Positions 37,203 to 48,500 of a stretch of 64,000 nt of DNA are shown in pieces (the stretch's first letter is position 1; the number at the start of each line of letters is the position of its first letter). The stretch is from contig JAQSEB010000055.1 in the NCBI GenBank assembly GCA_030063045.1, positions 620,001-684,000 on the forward strand, read 5' to 3'. The DNA is from Pratylenchus scribneri. Lineage: Eukaryota > Nematoda > Chromadorea > Rhabditida > Pratylenchidae. A model generated the notes under the pieces. That model was not told the DNA's origin. It searched no databases and worked only from the letters and a program-made list of their open reading frames with translations. A program made the translations under genes and the position numbers.

Positions 37203-40200
37203 TTATGACTTGTAATTGACGCGGCCCTTGCGTTCACGGAGAAGACGTTTTGCTGAGATATCTGTTGCTGAAAAGAATACGGGGGAATTAAATTAAATTC
37301 AAAAATATTTGCCTCCTAAAGGTAATTAATTATATGTTAAACCATTAATTTAATCTTAATTTTATTACAATTTATGCCAATCTTAGTAAGCCCAATGCCT
37401 AAAATGGGGATGGTCACATTTGACTAAGTAGGCATTTTTGGCTTAAAATGATGGCCAAATAACAGAAATATTAGTTCAATTTTGTCTTTAACATTCTTAA
37501 AAATATTTTTAAAATTTTTTAAATAAAATTTGCTCCAATTTACAAAATGGAACATTAATTTGAAAGGATATGGATGGATTATAATGGTTTAAGGCTTTGT
37601 TCTATATTAAAAACATATCTCCGAATTGGATAAAGCTCGTCAAGATGCATCAAATGGTAAATAATTTAGCTATGGTTTTTGGTTTGGTCAAAATTAAATT
37701 GATATTAAACGGTTTAAACCGCTTTGGTTCAAACTAAATTAAAATAGGTTAAAACCTTTTTTGTTATTTTAATTTTTCCGGCAAATTAAATATTTCCCAT
37801 AAATTTTTATTTAACAAAATCTCAATTCCCATTCTTCCATTCAAATTTACCTTCATGGCTGTGCTGTCGACGAACACCTCCTCGACCATTTTTGTCATTG
37901 TTGTTTGTGGCCTGCTTCATTTGTTGTTGGTTTGTTGCCTCCACCATATTATTCACATTCACATCATCTGCCGGTTCTTCCTTCTTCACACGTCCAAATT
38001 GCTAAAAAAATTAAGGGAATTAAAAAATTCATTCAAATCTCAGCCATTTTATTTTTTCGATTAATTTTTATAAAATTAATTAATTAAATTTCCCTAATCA
38101 CTATTTTAACCACTGATTGTAAATAAAATAAACCCAAAGGCCGAAAAATATGTGCAAGAAAATTAAATTATTGGATTTTTTATCTTATTTTTTGCCCAAA
38201 TGTTAGATTTTAGAAACTCTTGACTTTAATATTACCATTAGATATAACTGATCGATAATCTGGTTTGTTACGGTTTGTGGCCAAAATAAATTGTTTAAAT
38301 GATTTTTGTCTTTTTTGGTAAACTTTTTTGTGATTTTAACCGATAAAATTTTACATTAATTTATGCATGTCGATGAGGAATGAGCTTCTATAGAATTCAA
38401 TAGGGTCTAGTATCCAGGCATTAAAAAAAGTTATTAAATTTTCACAATATCAAATTTTTCGGCAAAAAAATATTTTCTCATTTTTATATATTGAATCCCT
38501 AATTTTTGTGAAAATTTCAACATTTTAATGGCACTAAAATATTTTTGGCCGAACTATCTTAGTCAAAAGTTGGCAAACGTAAAGAAGTGTGGTCCCGCCG
38601 GGTTTTGATTTTAAAAATAAGAGAAACATATTTCTAAGGGTAATCGGGGGTGTGGAACATGATTCTGGGTCCTGATTTTTGATAACTTTTCATCTTGGTA
38701 AGATATTGCCAACTTTTACCAAGAAAAAGCATAGGGGGGAACAAGGGCATTTTTGGTGAAAAATTTTTTAGAGCCAATATATAGCTCATTCGACGCAGCA
38801 TGACGAGCGGAATCCAATGGTACCAATTTCATATGGAAACAATTTGATATTTTAAAGTTACGAACGATAAAAATTTTTCATCTTGGTAAAGTTTTTGACT
38901 TATAACTTTCCTATTTTGCAATATTATCTAATATAAATGGTACCATTGGATTCCGCTCGTCATGCTGCGTCGAATGAGCTATATATTGGCTCTAAAAAAT
39001 TTTTCACCAAAAATGCCCTTGTTCCCCCTATGCTTTTTCTTGATAAAAGTTGGCAATATCTTACCAAGATGAAAAGTTATCAAAAATCAGGGCCCAGAAT
39101 CATGTTCCACACCCCCGATTACCCTTAGAAATATGTTTCTCTTATTTTTAAAATCAAAACCCGGCGGGACCACACTTCTTTACGTTTGCCCAAAAGTTAA
39201 TATTACTATTTTTCTGTGTACGTTATTCTACCTGATTGTCCCGACGAAATGCTGCGCTCATCCATGGGCGGTCCTCTTCATTAATTTGGATTGTTGGCCA
39301 ATTCTTTTCCGGCACTTCTTTGCCTTCTCTTTTTATTTTGAACGGTGCTCCATTTTTAATGTCTTCAACAAATTCCACATCCGCCGGTTGAGAAAGCTGG
39401 AAAAAACGTGAATATTTAAATTTTTAAAATATGGAAAAAATTTTGAAAAATTTTAAAAATGGTGTCATAGACCTAAAAACCCTTTACTCACTCAATAGAT
39501 CTCATTTAGACGAATCAATTGACTATTTTTGTCATAGGTTTAATTAATTCTTACTAACTTAAGTTTAGAACCGAAAACAAATTGAATGAGGTAAATCATA
39601 TTTTTTTTTTGCATTTTAATGGGTAAATTAGTTTAAAAAAATGATAACAAAAAGCACCAAATATTATTTGATTTTAGCCAAAATTTAATAAAAAAAAAAG
39701 TTGGTTCTAAAATTGCTGTTTTTGGTGTTTTTGGCAATAATTAGGTAAATGTTCCAAATAGGTCAATTATGTTTATATATCATTTTATATGCAATTTAAT
39801 GCTTAAAAATGCTAAAAATTAATTAAAAATGCTCTCAGCATCATCGATACCCAAAAATTAATTATCGTAATTTTTTCAAAATAAAAAAAATATCTTTATC
39901 TTACATTAAAAGAGACGGCCGAAGTGGTTGGTTCATTCACGCCAAATGATGAGGAGGATGTACAAGGAAGGTCGGAATAGGAATTGGTGGTGTCCGAATT
40001 TGGGAAAATTGTTGGCTGAAAAAAGAAAATATGAATAAAATTAAATTTGAATAGAATAAAATTATTTTTAAAAAATTAACAATAATAATTTTATTTTTTA
40101 ATTATTTTTACCATCAATATGGAGGAATTGGATGGAATGCCATTGCTTTCATCAAAAGTGATTGATGCCATAGAATTTTCATCAATCGAATTTTGTCGGA

Positions 40201-43200
40201 TCATTTCGGGTTGTTCGGCTTTTGGTTGCTGAAAAAATAAAATTTTAGAATTAATTAATGCAAAAATAGGTTAAAATAAATTAGCAAATTTTTATTGTTT
40301 ATGTCTTATTAGATTTAATCAATTCTAAGTTGTTTTAAACCAAAAACCAAAACGGTTTAAAATGATTAATGCCAAATACAAATACAATTAATTTAAATCA
40401 GACAATAAAAAAAAATATATATCATTTGATGTGTTTTGACTAGAGGTCGGCGCGGTACTGGGTCCAGCGCTGGACTTTGCTTGGTTTGTGAATATAAGAT
40501 AAACCCTAAAACCATTTTAATTATTTTGTCATTTTTCGACTGAAAATTAAATATAACTTTTTTTGATTTGCAATTAAATACAATAAAAAGAGAAAACAAG
40601 AATTTTAATTTTACTAAAAAATTTTAAAAATTCTAAATTGTATTCGCCTACCGGTTCTAGCATTTCCATTTTGCTGGCAGCTTCGGCCAAAAAAAGAAGG
40701 TTTTGTTCATCGCCAACCAACTGGGAAAGTTCAACAATTTGCGCTTCTTTTCGGGCCAATTCCGCTTGCATTTGCGCTTTTTGTTGTCGACATTCTTCGA
40801 GCTGGGCCAATGCCTGAAAATGAAATGAAATTAATTTAAAATTTTTTAAAAAATTATTTTTAATTTAATAAAAAATTTTCTGAAAATTCAGTGAAGAAAA
40901 GTAAATTTCTAAATTTGGAAATTAAACAAAATTTAATAAAATTTAAAAAAAATAATTTTGTATTTTTTTTAATCTAAATTCAATTTTTTATTTTTTACCT
41001 CATTTTTTTCCTTCCGGATTTGTATTGCCTCGACATTTCTTTGTAAATTATTTGCCGCCAACAAATGAATGGCATGCTACAAAAAAAGTAATTATTTAAA
41101 TTTTGGTTAATTTTCTATGAGTTATTTACTCTTTTTTTGGTTTGGGTCCTCGTTTATGTTAAGAAGAAAAAGTAAAGGGTCCCCCATGTCAGGCCCGTAC
41201 CCAGGAATTTTCCCTGGGGTGGCCCATGGCCAGTAGCGTAGCCAGAAAAAAAAATTTCGGGGTGCAAAAATTTTGGAAGGGGCCAATTTTCGCCAAATGG
41301 CCCCGTAAGGCAAAATTTAAGCCAAACGAAAAATTGAACTAAAAATGGCCGTCCAGCGGAAAATTTTCTTCCCAAAAAGGTCATCCCTTTACTTTTTTCG
41401 GCGTCTTGGGGTCGGCCCGGGCCGACCCCTGGGTACGGGCCTGCCCCATGTGGGTTAATGTTAGGTTCATTCAGCAGGGATATTAATGGGACAAAATCAT
41501 CTCATCCCATTTCTTAGCCCTATCCCTAACACCCGCCGTAGAGGACACCAAACCCTTCAATTTTTCCACATTTTTCTCTTTTGAGGAAAAAAAGAGAACC
41601 CAAACCTAAATAATTTTTTTATGAATTTTAATCTGAATTTTCCACAATTTTATGTCAATTTTGGTATGCCGAAGCCGAATATTTATCATTTGGATATGTC
41701 ACATTTAATAAATCTTGGCATTGACCATTGGCATTTACTTATCAAAATGTACAAATAAGACTAAAATAAAAAATCATAGTCATTTTTGAGCTTAAAACAA
41801 ATTTGAATTCTAAATTTTTTAAAATTATTGATTTCATTTAAAATTTTTACCTTTTTCCGCTCAATTTCCTGTTCCAATTCCGCTGTTCTTGTGCCACTTG
41901 AAGAATCGGCCTTTGCCTCTGTCAATTGCTCCCGGATGTGTTGCACAACTTTTTTCATGCCCTCAATCATCGATGTTTTTACGCCCAATTCCCTCTGAAA
42001 AAATTTATAATTTTCAATTTCATTTCATAGAAAATTGGAATTAAAATAATTTTTTAAATTTTTTTATGCAAAAATATCGGATTTATTTTTTTAAAAACAT
42101 TTAAATTGTCGAAATAAGAATAAAATAACAAACAAAAAAATTATGATTATGTTTTGAGGGTTTGTCCTAAATTCATAAACTTTTCATGGTTTGGCCAAAA
42201 TTTAATGTTATTAAACGGTTTAAACCAATTTTGGTCTTTTGGTTCAAAACTTAATTAGAATTGCTTAAAATTAAACTATTCAATAAACAAATGATGCGTC
42301 TTGAATAGATCTATCAACTATCAATATAGGGTATAAGGCTAATGGATAGCGGATAAAATTCTGATCCATTATAATCTTTTCAGAAATTCAGTGGGTTTTT
42401 TCGAGCAAATTAAATATTTTTACTTTAATTTAAAAAAGATTTAAAATTATCGTTTTTCGAAAAATTCTACTGAAATATGGTTTTAAAAAATTTAAATATT
42501 TTTTGCCATCTCAAAATACGAAAAAAATTATTTTTTCCAACTTACATTTTTCTGCTCAATTTCTTTGCCCATTTGTTGTTTCAGATTTTCCATCCTTCTC
42601 TCATTTTTCCGTTTGCATTTTTCCAATTTTTCGGTGAGCATTTCGTTGTGAGTTTCAAGACGGAAAATTGATGCCCTCTGCGAGTTCGATGAATTCTGTG
42701 AAAAAATATTTTAATTTTAAATTTTATTATGATATTTCCACTTGAAAGCTTTTAACTAGATATATTGGATTTGGGTAGGTTTCGACTAGATTAATCTCCA
42801 ACTTTTTTGTATCATAAATAAGATTAGACTGAATCTATTCGTCATAAATGATCTATAAATCAATGAATTTTGATTTTCAAATTTAATATCAGATCGGCAA
42901 ATTGATGATGAAGCAAAACCCAAACCGGTTTAATAACCTTGGCTTAAGTCTAAATGTATGTATATTCTAGACTCTAATGATTATGTGAAATCGAATGAGC
43001 CCATTATAATCTGCGATTTGCAAAAGCAAGGGAGGGAACTTTCACTCGAAATTTTCGTTTTATGCTAATCTCTACCTAGTTGATACTAATAGAGCTCTTT
43101 TCTATGTGGGAAATGATGAAGATGATGATAAAGAAGACGAAACTGAGGACGATCTTCTTTCATCATCATCCTCATTATTATCTTCCTCATCATCCTCCTC

Positions 43201-44387
43201 TTTTTCCTCATTATCTTCTTCTTCGTCAACTTCTTCTTCATCATCATCCTCATCATCTTCTTCTTTATCATCATCCTCATTATTATCTTCCTCATCATCC
43301 TCCTCTTTTTCCTCATTATCTTCTTCTTCGTCAACTTCTTCTTCATCATCATCCTCATCATCTTCTTCTTTATCATCATCCTCATCATCTTCTTCATCAT
43401 CATCCTCCTCATCATTCCTCATCTTTATCATCATCATCTTCATTATCATCATCATCCTCATCATCTTCTTCATCATCATCCTCATCATCTTCTTCTTCAT
43501 CATCTTCATCATCATCCTCATCATCATCTTCTTCTTCTTCATCCTCGCTCATTATTATCTTCATCATCATCATCTTCTTCTTCATCCTCTTTCATTATTA
43601 TCTTCATCATCATCATCTTCTTCTTCATCCTCTTTCATTATTATCTTCATCATCATCATCATCTTCTTCATCATCCTCATCATTATCTTCCTCATCACCC
43701 TCCTCTTTTTCTTCATCATCATCATCATCATCATCATCTTCTTCTTCATCATCATCATCATCATCTTCTTCTTCATCCTCATTATTATCTTCCTCATCAT
43801 CATCATCTTCTTCATCTTCCATCATTTACTTGTATGGGACAAACTCTATTAATACCACCTACTCTTAGCCCTAATCTATCTAACCTTTGACCTTAACATA
43901 GATTAAGAGCTTAATGAAAAACTAAGAATCGTCCCTTTTACTTTAGCAAATTGCGGGCTTAACCTCAACGGGTTTTATTTTTAATTATTTTTTTCTAAAT
44001 TTATTTTAAACCAACCTCCAATTCAAGTAATTTCTTTTGGTATTTAACTTCCACATTTTCCAATTCTATGATGAATTGTGCTCTCTGAAAAGAATAATTT
44101 TTTTGCGCTTTTAAAGTAAAATTTTATACCAGCATTTTAGGATCCTCCACCAATATTTCTTCAGAGCTTTGCGACTGTTGCTGATGAACAAATTCCGGTT
44201 TTGGCATTTGTTGCGGTGTTTGCTGTTGATGAAAAATGAATGCTTCGCTTGATGGAATTATTGTTGGTTGTTGTAGCTCATTTTGCTGCTGGAATTGTCG
44301 AATTGTGTTGGCAATGATATGTGGAGTCACCGGCGGTGGTGGAATAATAAGGCATGGCGGAGGTAGACCATTCGCATTAGGTAACAT
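37203..44387 (-). CDS. Coiled-coil gene B: intact paralogue, 11 exons
   Basis: Exons 44387-44130, 44084-44016, 42695-42546, 41997-41851, 41077-41000, 40813-40652, 40228-40112, 40017-39907, 39398-39231, 38001-37851 and 37267-37203 join in frame to about 491 residues. The N-terminus is Pro/Gln-rich (LPPPCLIIPPPPVTPHII). Residues from about 87 to 290 are rich in Lys, Glu, Gln and Leu with heptad-like spacing, so a long coiled coil. A Ser/Thr-rich acidic region follows, then the best-conserved block shared with gene A (INEEDRPWMSAAFRRDNQ, FGRVKKEEPADDVN). It ends RLLRERKGRVNYKS, a short basic tail. There is no signal peptide or membrane segment; a structural or nuclear adaptor role is a guess. 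Introns host a 619-bp fold-back element, a nested MITE and a TCA microsatellite. Confidence 0.75.
38572..39190. mobile_element. Fold-back hAT-like element in an intron of gene B
   Basis: Arms of about 250-270 bases are near-perfect reverse complements, from GGCAAACGTAAAGAAGTGTG on the left to its complement on the right, with a short AT-rich centre. The 8-bp duplication CAAAAGTT is exact (38564-38571 and 39191-39198). The inner arms include GCTCATTCGACGCAGCATGACGAG, cut here as a variant of the core shared by many elements in this window. The transcript of this intron (between exons 9 and 10) could form a very long hairpin. Confidence 0.9.
41110..41620. mobile_element. Older MITE interrupted by a younger one (outer element)
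   Basis: Around the inner insertion, the left arm GGTTTGGGTCCTCG (about 41140) pairs with GAGAACCCAAACC (about 41600) at the right. The interior (TTAGCCCTATCCCTAA) resembles the GTACTTGTGTAGTTTGGGTCC element at 46005-46241. Outer target duplications are unclear, so limits are approximate. Intron 4 of gene B. Confidence 0.5.
41190..41443. mobile_element. hAT-like MITE (CAGGCCCGTACCCAGG ends), nested
   Basis: CAGGCCCGTACCCAGG at the left is matched by CCTGGGTACGGGCCTG at the right. The exact 8-bp duplication CCCCATGT (41182-41189 and 41444-41451) flanks it. It is inserted inside the older element spanning about 41110-41620. CAGGCCCGTACCCAG-like ends are characteristic of widespread animal hAT MITEs (general knowledge). 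Confidence 0.9.
43150..43825. repeat. TCATCATCC/TCTTCT microsatellite, about 670 bp
   Basis: The plus strand is nearly pure TCATCATCC, TCATCT and TTCTTC triplet units, with a 90-bp-scale duplication visible near 43160-43390. The long Ser/His or Asp/Glu/Met frames on both strands are by-products of triplet periodicity. Flanks GATACTAATAGAG and CTCTATTAATACC are inverted, and ACCTAGTT/ACCTACTC abut them, so the microsatellite may have grown inside a MITE. It lies in intron 2 of gene B. Confidence 0.93.
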
Positions 44388-44429
44388 TTTGAATTAAATT
44401 TTATCTGTAAAATTTAATGTTTGTGAAAT

Positions 44430-44577
44430 AATAAACCTTAAGATTTTGCCTTAAGATTTTTGCGTAAAATAAACCTTAAGATTTTGCCTTAAGATTTTTG
44501 CGTTAAATAAACCTTAAGATTTTTGCGTAAAATAAACCTTAAGATTTTGCGTTAAATAAACCTTAAGATTTTGTTTA
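44430..44577. repeat. Short tandem repeat AAACCTTAAGATTTTGCGTTAAAT
   Basis: About six imperfect copies built from ACCTTAAGATTTTG with TTTGCGTAAAATA lie immediately upstream of the gene B start codon (44387), so within its promoter or 5' UTR. Copy length varies between about 20 and 37 bases. Confidence 0.8.
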
Positions 44578-45512
44578 GATTAAAAACCTAGAGATTTTAA
44601 ATACGCGTCGTGAAAATTGATCGATTAATATGAAAATGATAATTGATAAGTAAGAAAGGAAGAAGGAAAAGAAATGGAAATTGAAAAAAGATGATGAATG
44701 ACTGATGATGATGAGAAAGAAAATATGCAAATTGATTATTTGCGAGCGTTTTTTCATGTTTATTGCTGATTAATGAATTTGGCAATTATTGTTGAATGTT
44801 GATTGATTTGTTGGGCGATTAAGCATTTCGGATTTGCTATTTGAGAGTTGTAAATTATTGAGAAAAAAAAATAACAAGTATTGGTCATCCAATAAAATAA
44901 GTTTTAAATTTTATCGATATTTTTGGAAATTATATTTTAATGGACAGCAGAAGACGCGCGTTTATTTATGGTTTTATGAATAATGATGGTAGTAGAAAGC
45001 AGCGATGAAAAAATCGATCATTTACAAATTTTAGATGACTTTTTTAAAAGGGTTGGATTTCCTTTTCCTTCTTCTTATCGGGTCAACTAAAATCCATATT
45101 CCATAGTACAACCGAAATCCCTTAACCAAAATCTCTAGAATCGAAGAAATACTTACTCCCACCAAAATCCCTACAATCGAAATCCCTTAAACATAATAGG
45201 GTGCGGTTTTTTTTTCAAGAGATTTGGATTTTGCCGAGAAATCGGATTCTTTTGCTGAAAGTTAATTTATTATTATTTATTAGTACTTGATCCTAGACCG
45301 CCAAACCGTACACCCATTTTATAGAGCTCATCAAGACGCGTCGATGGTAATAAATAGTAGCGGACTTTGTAGCCCCCATTTTTGAAAAAAAAATTTCAAA
45401 TTTAATTTTTGCCTGAAAATGCGTTTTTAGGGGTTTTCGAGGTCGAGGAATTCAATCAAAAATATTTATTCTCATTTATCATTTTGTATTTAATGAATGA
45501 GTGAATTCAAAA

Positions 45513-48500
45513 TCAAATTGTATCATAATGGATTTGTCGATGTTTTTGAAGAATAAAATAGCCAATTGTAAGGAACATTCCGGAAATTACCAATGCCAAA
45601 AGGATGACCAATGGAATCATTGCAAAAGATTGTTCAGCGGTTGAGGACATTTGGCCATCGGCCGTGGGCAAATTGGCAAATGATTTTTCGGGAATAATGG
45701 ACGGTGAAGGAAGAGGAATTTCGTCCGTATGTTCATTTTGAACGGCACAATTTGAACGATTTTGTGTTGAATTTGCTAGCAAAAGGCATTCCTAAATGTT
45801 GAGGAATGGGCCCAATAAAATTCGAATAAAAAGGTAGTATTTAATTTGCCAAAAATAATGAAATTGCCAAAAAAAGAGCACATATATAATTTATAAAGTT
45901 AAAAGAATGCCCTATATTCAAAAATCATAAAAGCTTTCCAAGATGTATCGAGTGATATTCAATTTATGTTGGTTTGATTAAAATTAAAGGGAATTAAATG
46001 GTTTGGTACTTGTGTAGTTTGGGTCCCCTTTTTGGGTCACCTTGGTAAAAGTGATGAAAAGTGAAGGGTCCCCCTTTGGGTGTTAGGGTTAGGGTTTGGG
46101 TTTAGGATACATTTGAGATGATTTTTACTCCATCCCCATCCCATCCCTAACATATCCCTGAATGACTCTAACCCCAAACCTGATGACCCATAGGGGGGAC
46201 CAAGCACTTTTCAAAAAGGGGACCCAAACTACACAAGTACCAATGGTTTAAATCCATTTTGGTTTTTAGTTCAAAACAAAATTAGAATTGATTAAACCTA
46301 TGTCAAATCATTATCAAATGATTAAACTTGACGAAATCTATCAATTCCGTATATACTTTGTAACAGGGTTGCCTCGGGTCGCCAAAAAGTTCGGGTCGGG
46401 TTTCGGATCGAGTCGATCGAAAATTTTTCGGGTCGGGTCACGGGTTTTGGGTCGCCAAAAACCTCGGGTTTCAGGTTTCGGGTTTCAGGTTTCGGGTCAA
46501 TTTTAAAAAAATGAATTCAAAAAAATTTTTTCCCCAGTTTTAAATGAAAATTTTTTTCATTCATAATTTATAGTTAGATAAAGGAATACTGTTGAAAAAG
46601 ACATTCATTTCAAATTTATGTGAGTAGCTGGTAGCAGAGAATTTTAATCATGGTTTCTTGATGGTGGAAGGAGGGAAATTTTTAATTGTTGAGATATTTT
46701 TTAATCATTCAAATAAAAAATTGCAAAAAATAAAAATGGTCTCTTATGGAGTAAATTAATATGATCGCGCAGCGCAAAATTTAGCCCAAAAATGGCCCCG
46801 GTAGGGGAAAATTTAGCCCAAAAATGGCCCCGGTAGGGGAAAATTTAGCCCAAAAATGGCCCCGGTAGGGGAAAATTTAGCCCAAAAATGGCCCCGGTAG
46901 GGGAAAATTTAGCCCAAAAATGGCCCTGGTAGGGGAAAATTTAGCCCAAAAATGGCCCCGGTAGGGGAAAATTTAGCCCAAAAATGGCCCTGGTAGGGGA
47001 AAATTTAGCCCAAAAATGGCCCCGGTAGGGGAAAATTTAGCCCAAAAATGGCCCCGGTAGGGGAAAATTTAGCCCAAAAATGGCCCCGGTAGGGGAAAAT
47101 TTAGCCCAAAAATGGCCCTGGTAGGGGAAAATTTAGCCCAAAAATGGCCCCGGTAGGGGAAAATTTAGCCCAAAAATGGCCCTGGTAGGGGAAAATTTAG
47201 CCCAAAAATGGCCCTGGTAGGGGAAAATTTAGCCCAAAAATGGCCCCGGTAGGGGAAAATTTAGCCCAAAAATGGCCCCGGTAGGGGAAAATTTAGCCCA
47301 AAAATGGCCCCGGTAGGGGAAAATTTAGCCCAAAAATGGCCCCGGTAGGGGAAAATTTAGCCCAAAAATGGCCCTGGTAGGGGAAAATTTAGCCCAAAAA
47401 TGGCCCTGGTAGGGGAAAATTTAGCCCAAAAATGGCCCCGGTAGGGGAAAATTTAGCCCAAAAATGGCCCCGGTAGGGGAAAATTTAGCCCAAAAATGGC
47501 CCCGGTAGGGGAAAATTTAGCCCAAAAATGGCCCCGGTAGGGGAAAATTTAGCCCAAAAATGGCCCCGGTAGGGGAAAATTTAGCCCAAAAATGGCCCCG
47601 GTAGGGGAAAATTTAGCCCAAAAATGGCCCCGGTAGGGGAAAATTTAGCCCAAAAATGGCCCTGGTAGGGGAAAATTTAGCCCAAAAATGGCCCCGGTAG
47701 GGGAAAATTTAGCCCAAAAATGGCCCCGGTAGGGGAAAATTTAGCCCAAAAATGGCCCCGGTAGGGGAAAATTTAGCCCAAAAATGGCCCCGGTAGGGGA
47801 AAATTTAGCCCAAAAATGGCCCCGGTAGGGGAAAATTTAGCCCAAAAATGGCCCCGGTAGGGGAAAATTTAGCCCAAAAATGGCCCCGGTAGGGGAAAAT
47901 TTAGCCCAAAAATGGCCCCGGTAGGGGAAAATTTAGCCCAAAAATGGCCCCGGTAGGGGAAATTTAGCCCAAAAATGGCCCCGGTAGGGGAAAATTTAGC
48001 CCAAAAATGGCCCCGGTAGGGGAAAATTTAGCCCAAAAATGGCCCCGGTAGGGGAAAATTTAGCCCAAAAATGGCCCCGGTAGGAGAAAATTTAGCCCAA
48101 AAATGGCCCCGGTAGGGGAAAATTTAGCCCAAAAATGGCCCCGGTAGGGGAAAATTTAGCCCAAAAATGGCCCTGGTAGGGGAAAATTTAGCCCAAAAAT
48201 GGCCCCGGTAGGGGAAAATTTAGCCCAAAAATGGCCCCGGTAGGGGAAAATTTAGCCCAAAAATGGCCCCGGTAGGAGAAAATTTAGCCCAAAAATGGCC
48301 CCGGTAGGGGAAAATTTAGCCCAAAAATGGCCCCGGTAGGGGAAAATTTAGCCCAAAAATGGCCCCGGTAGGGGAAAATTTAAGCCAAAAAATGGCCCCG
48401 GTAGGGGAAAATTTAAGCCAAAAAAGGCCTCTTGAAAGGCCATTTTTTGTCAAAAATTTCGGGTTTCGGATCGGGTCGGTCGAAAATTCTTCGGGTCGGG

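Noticed and set aside
37203..37267. Basic C-terminus (RERKGRVNYKS) recalling the shugoshin C-terminal motif
   Set aside because: The match is only a few residues, the motif normally continues past this point, and nothing else supports the family.
43080..43868. Long Ser/His- or Asp/Glu/Met-rich open frames on both strands
   Set aside because: They are the translation of a TCA/TCC triplet microsatellite; every frame is open because the repeat lacks stops, and no splice or start context supports a protein.
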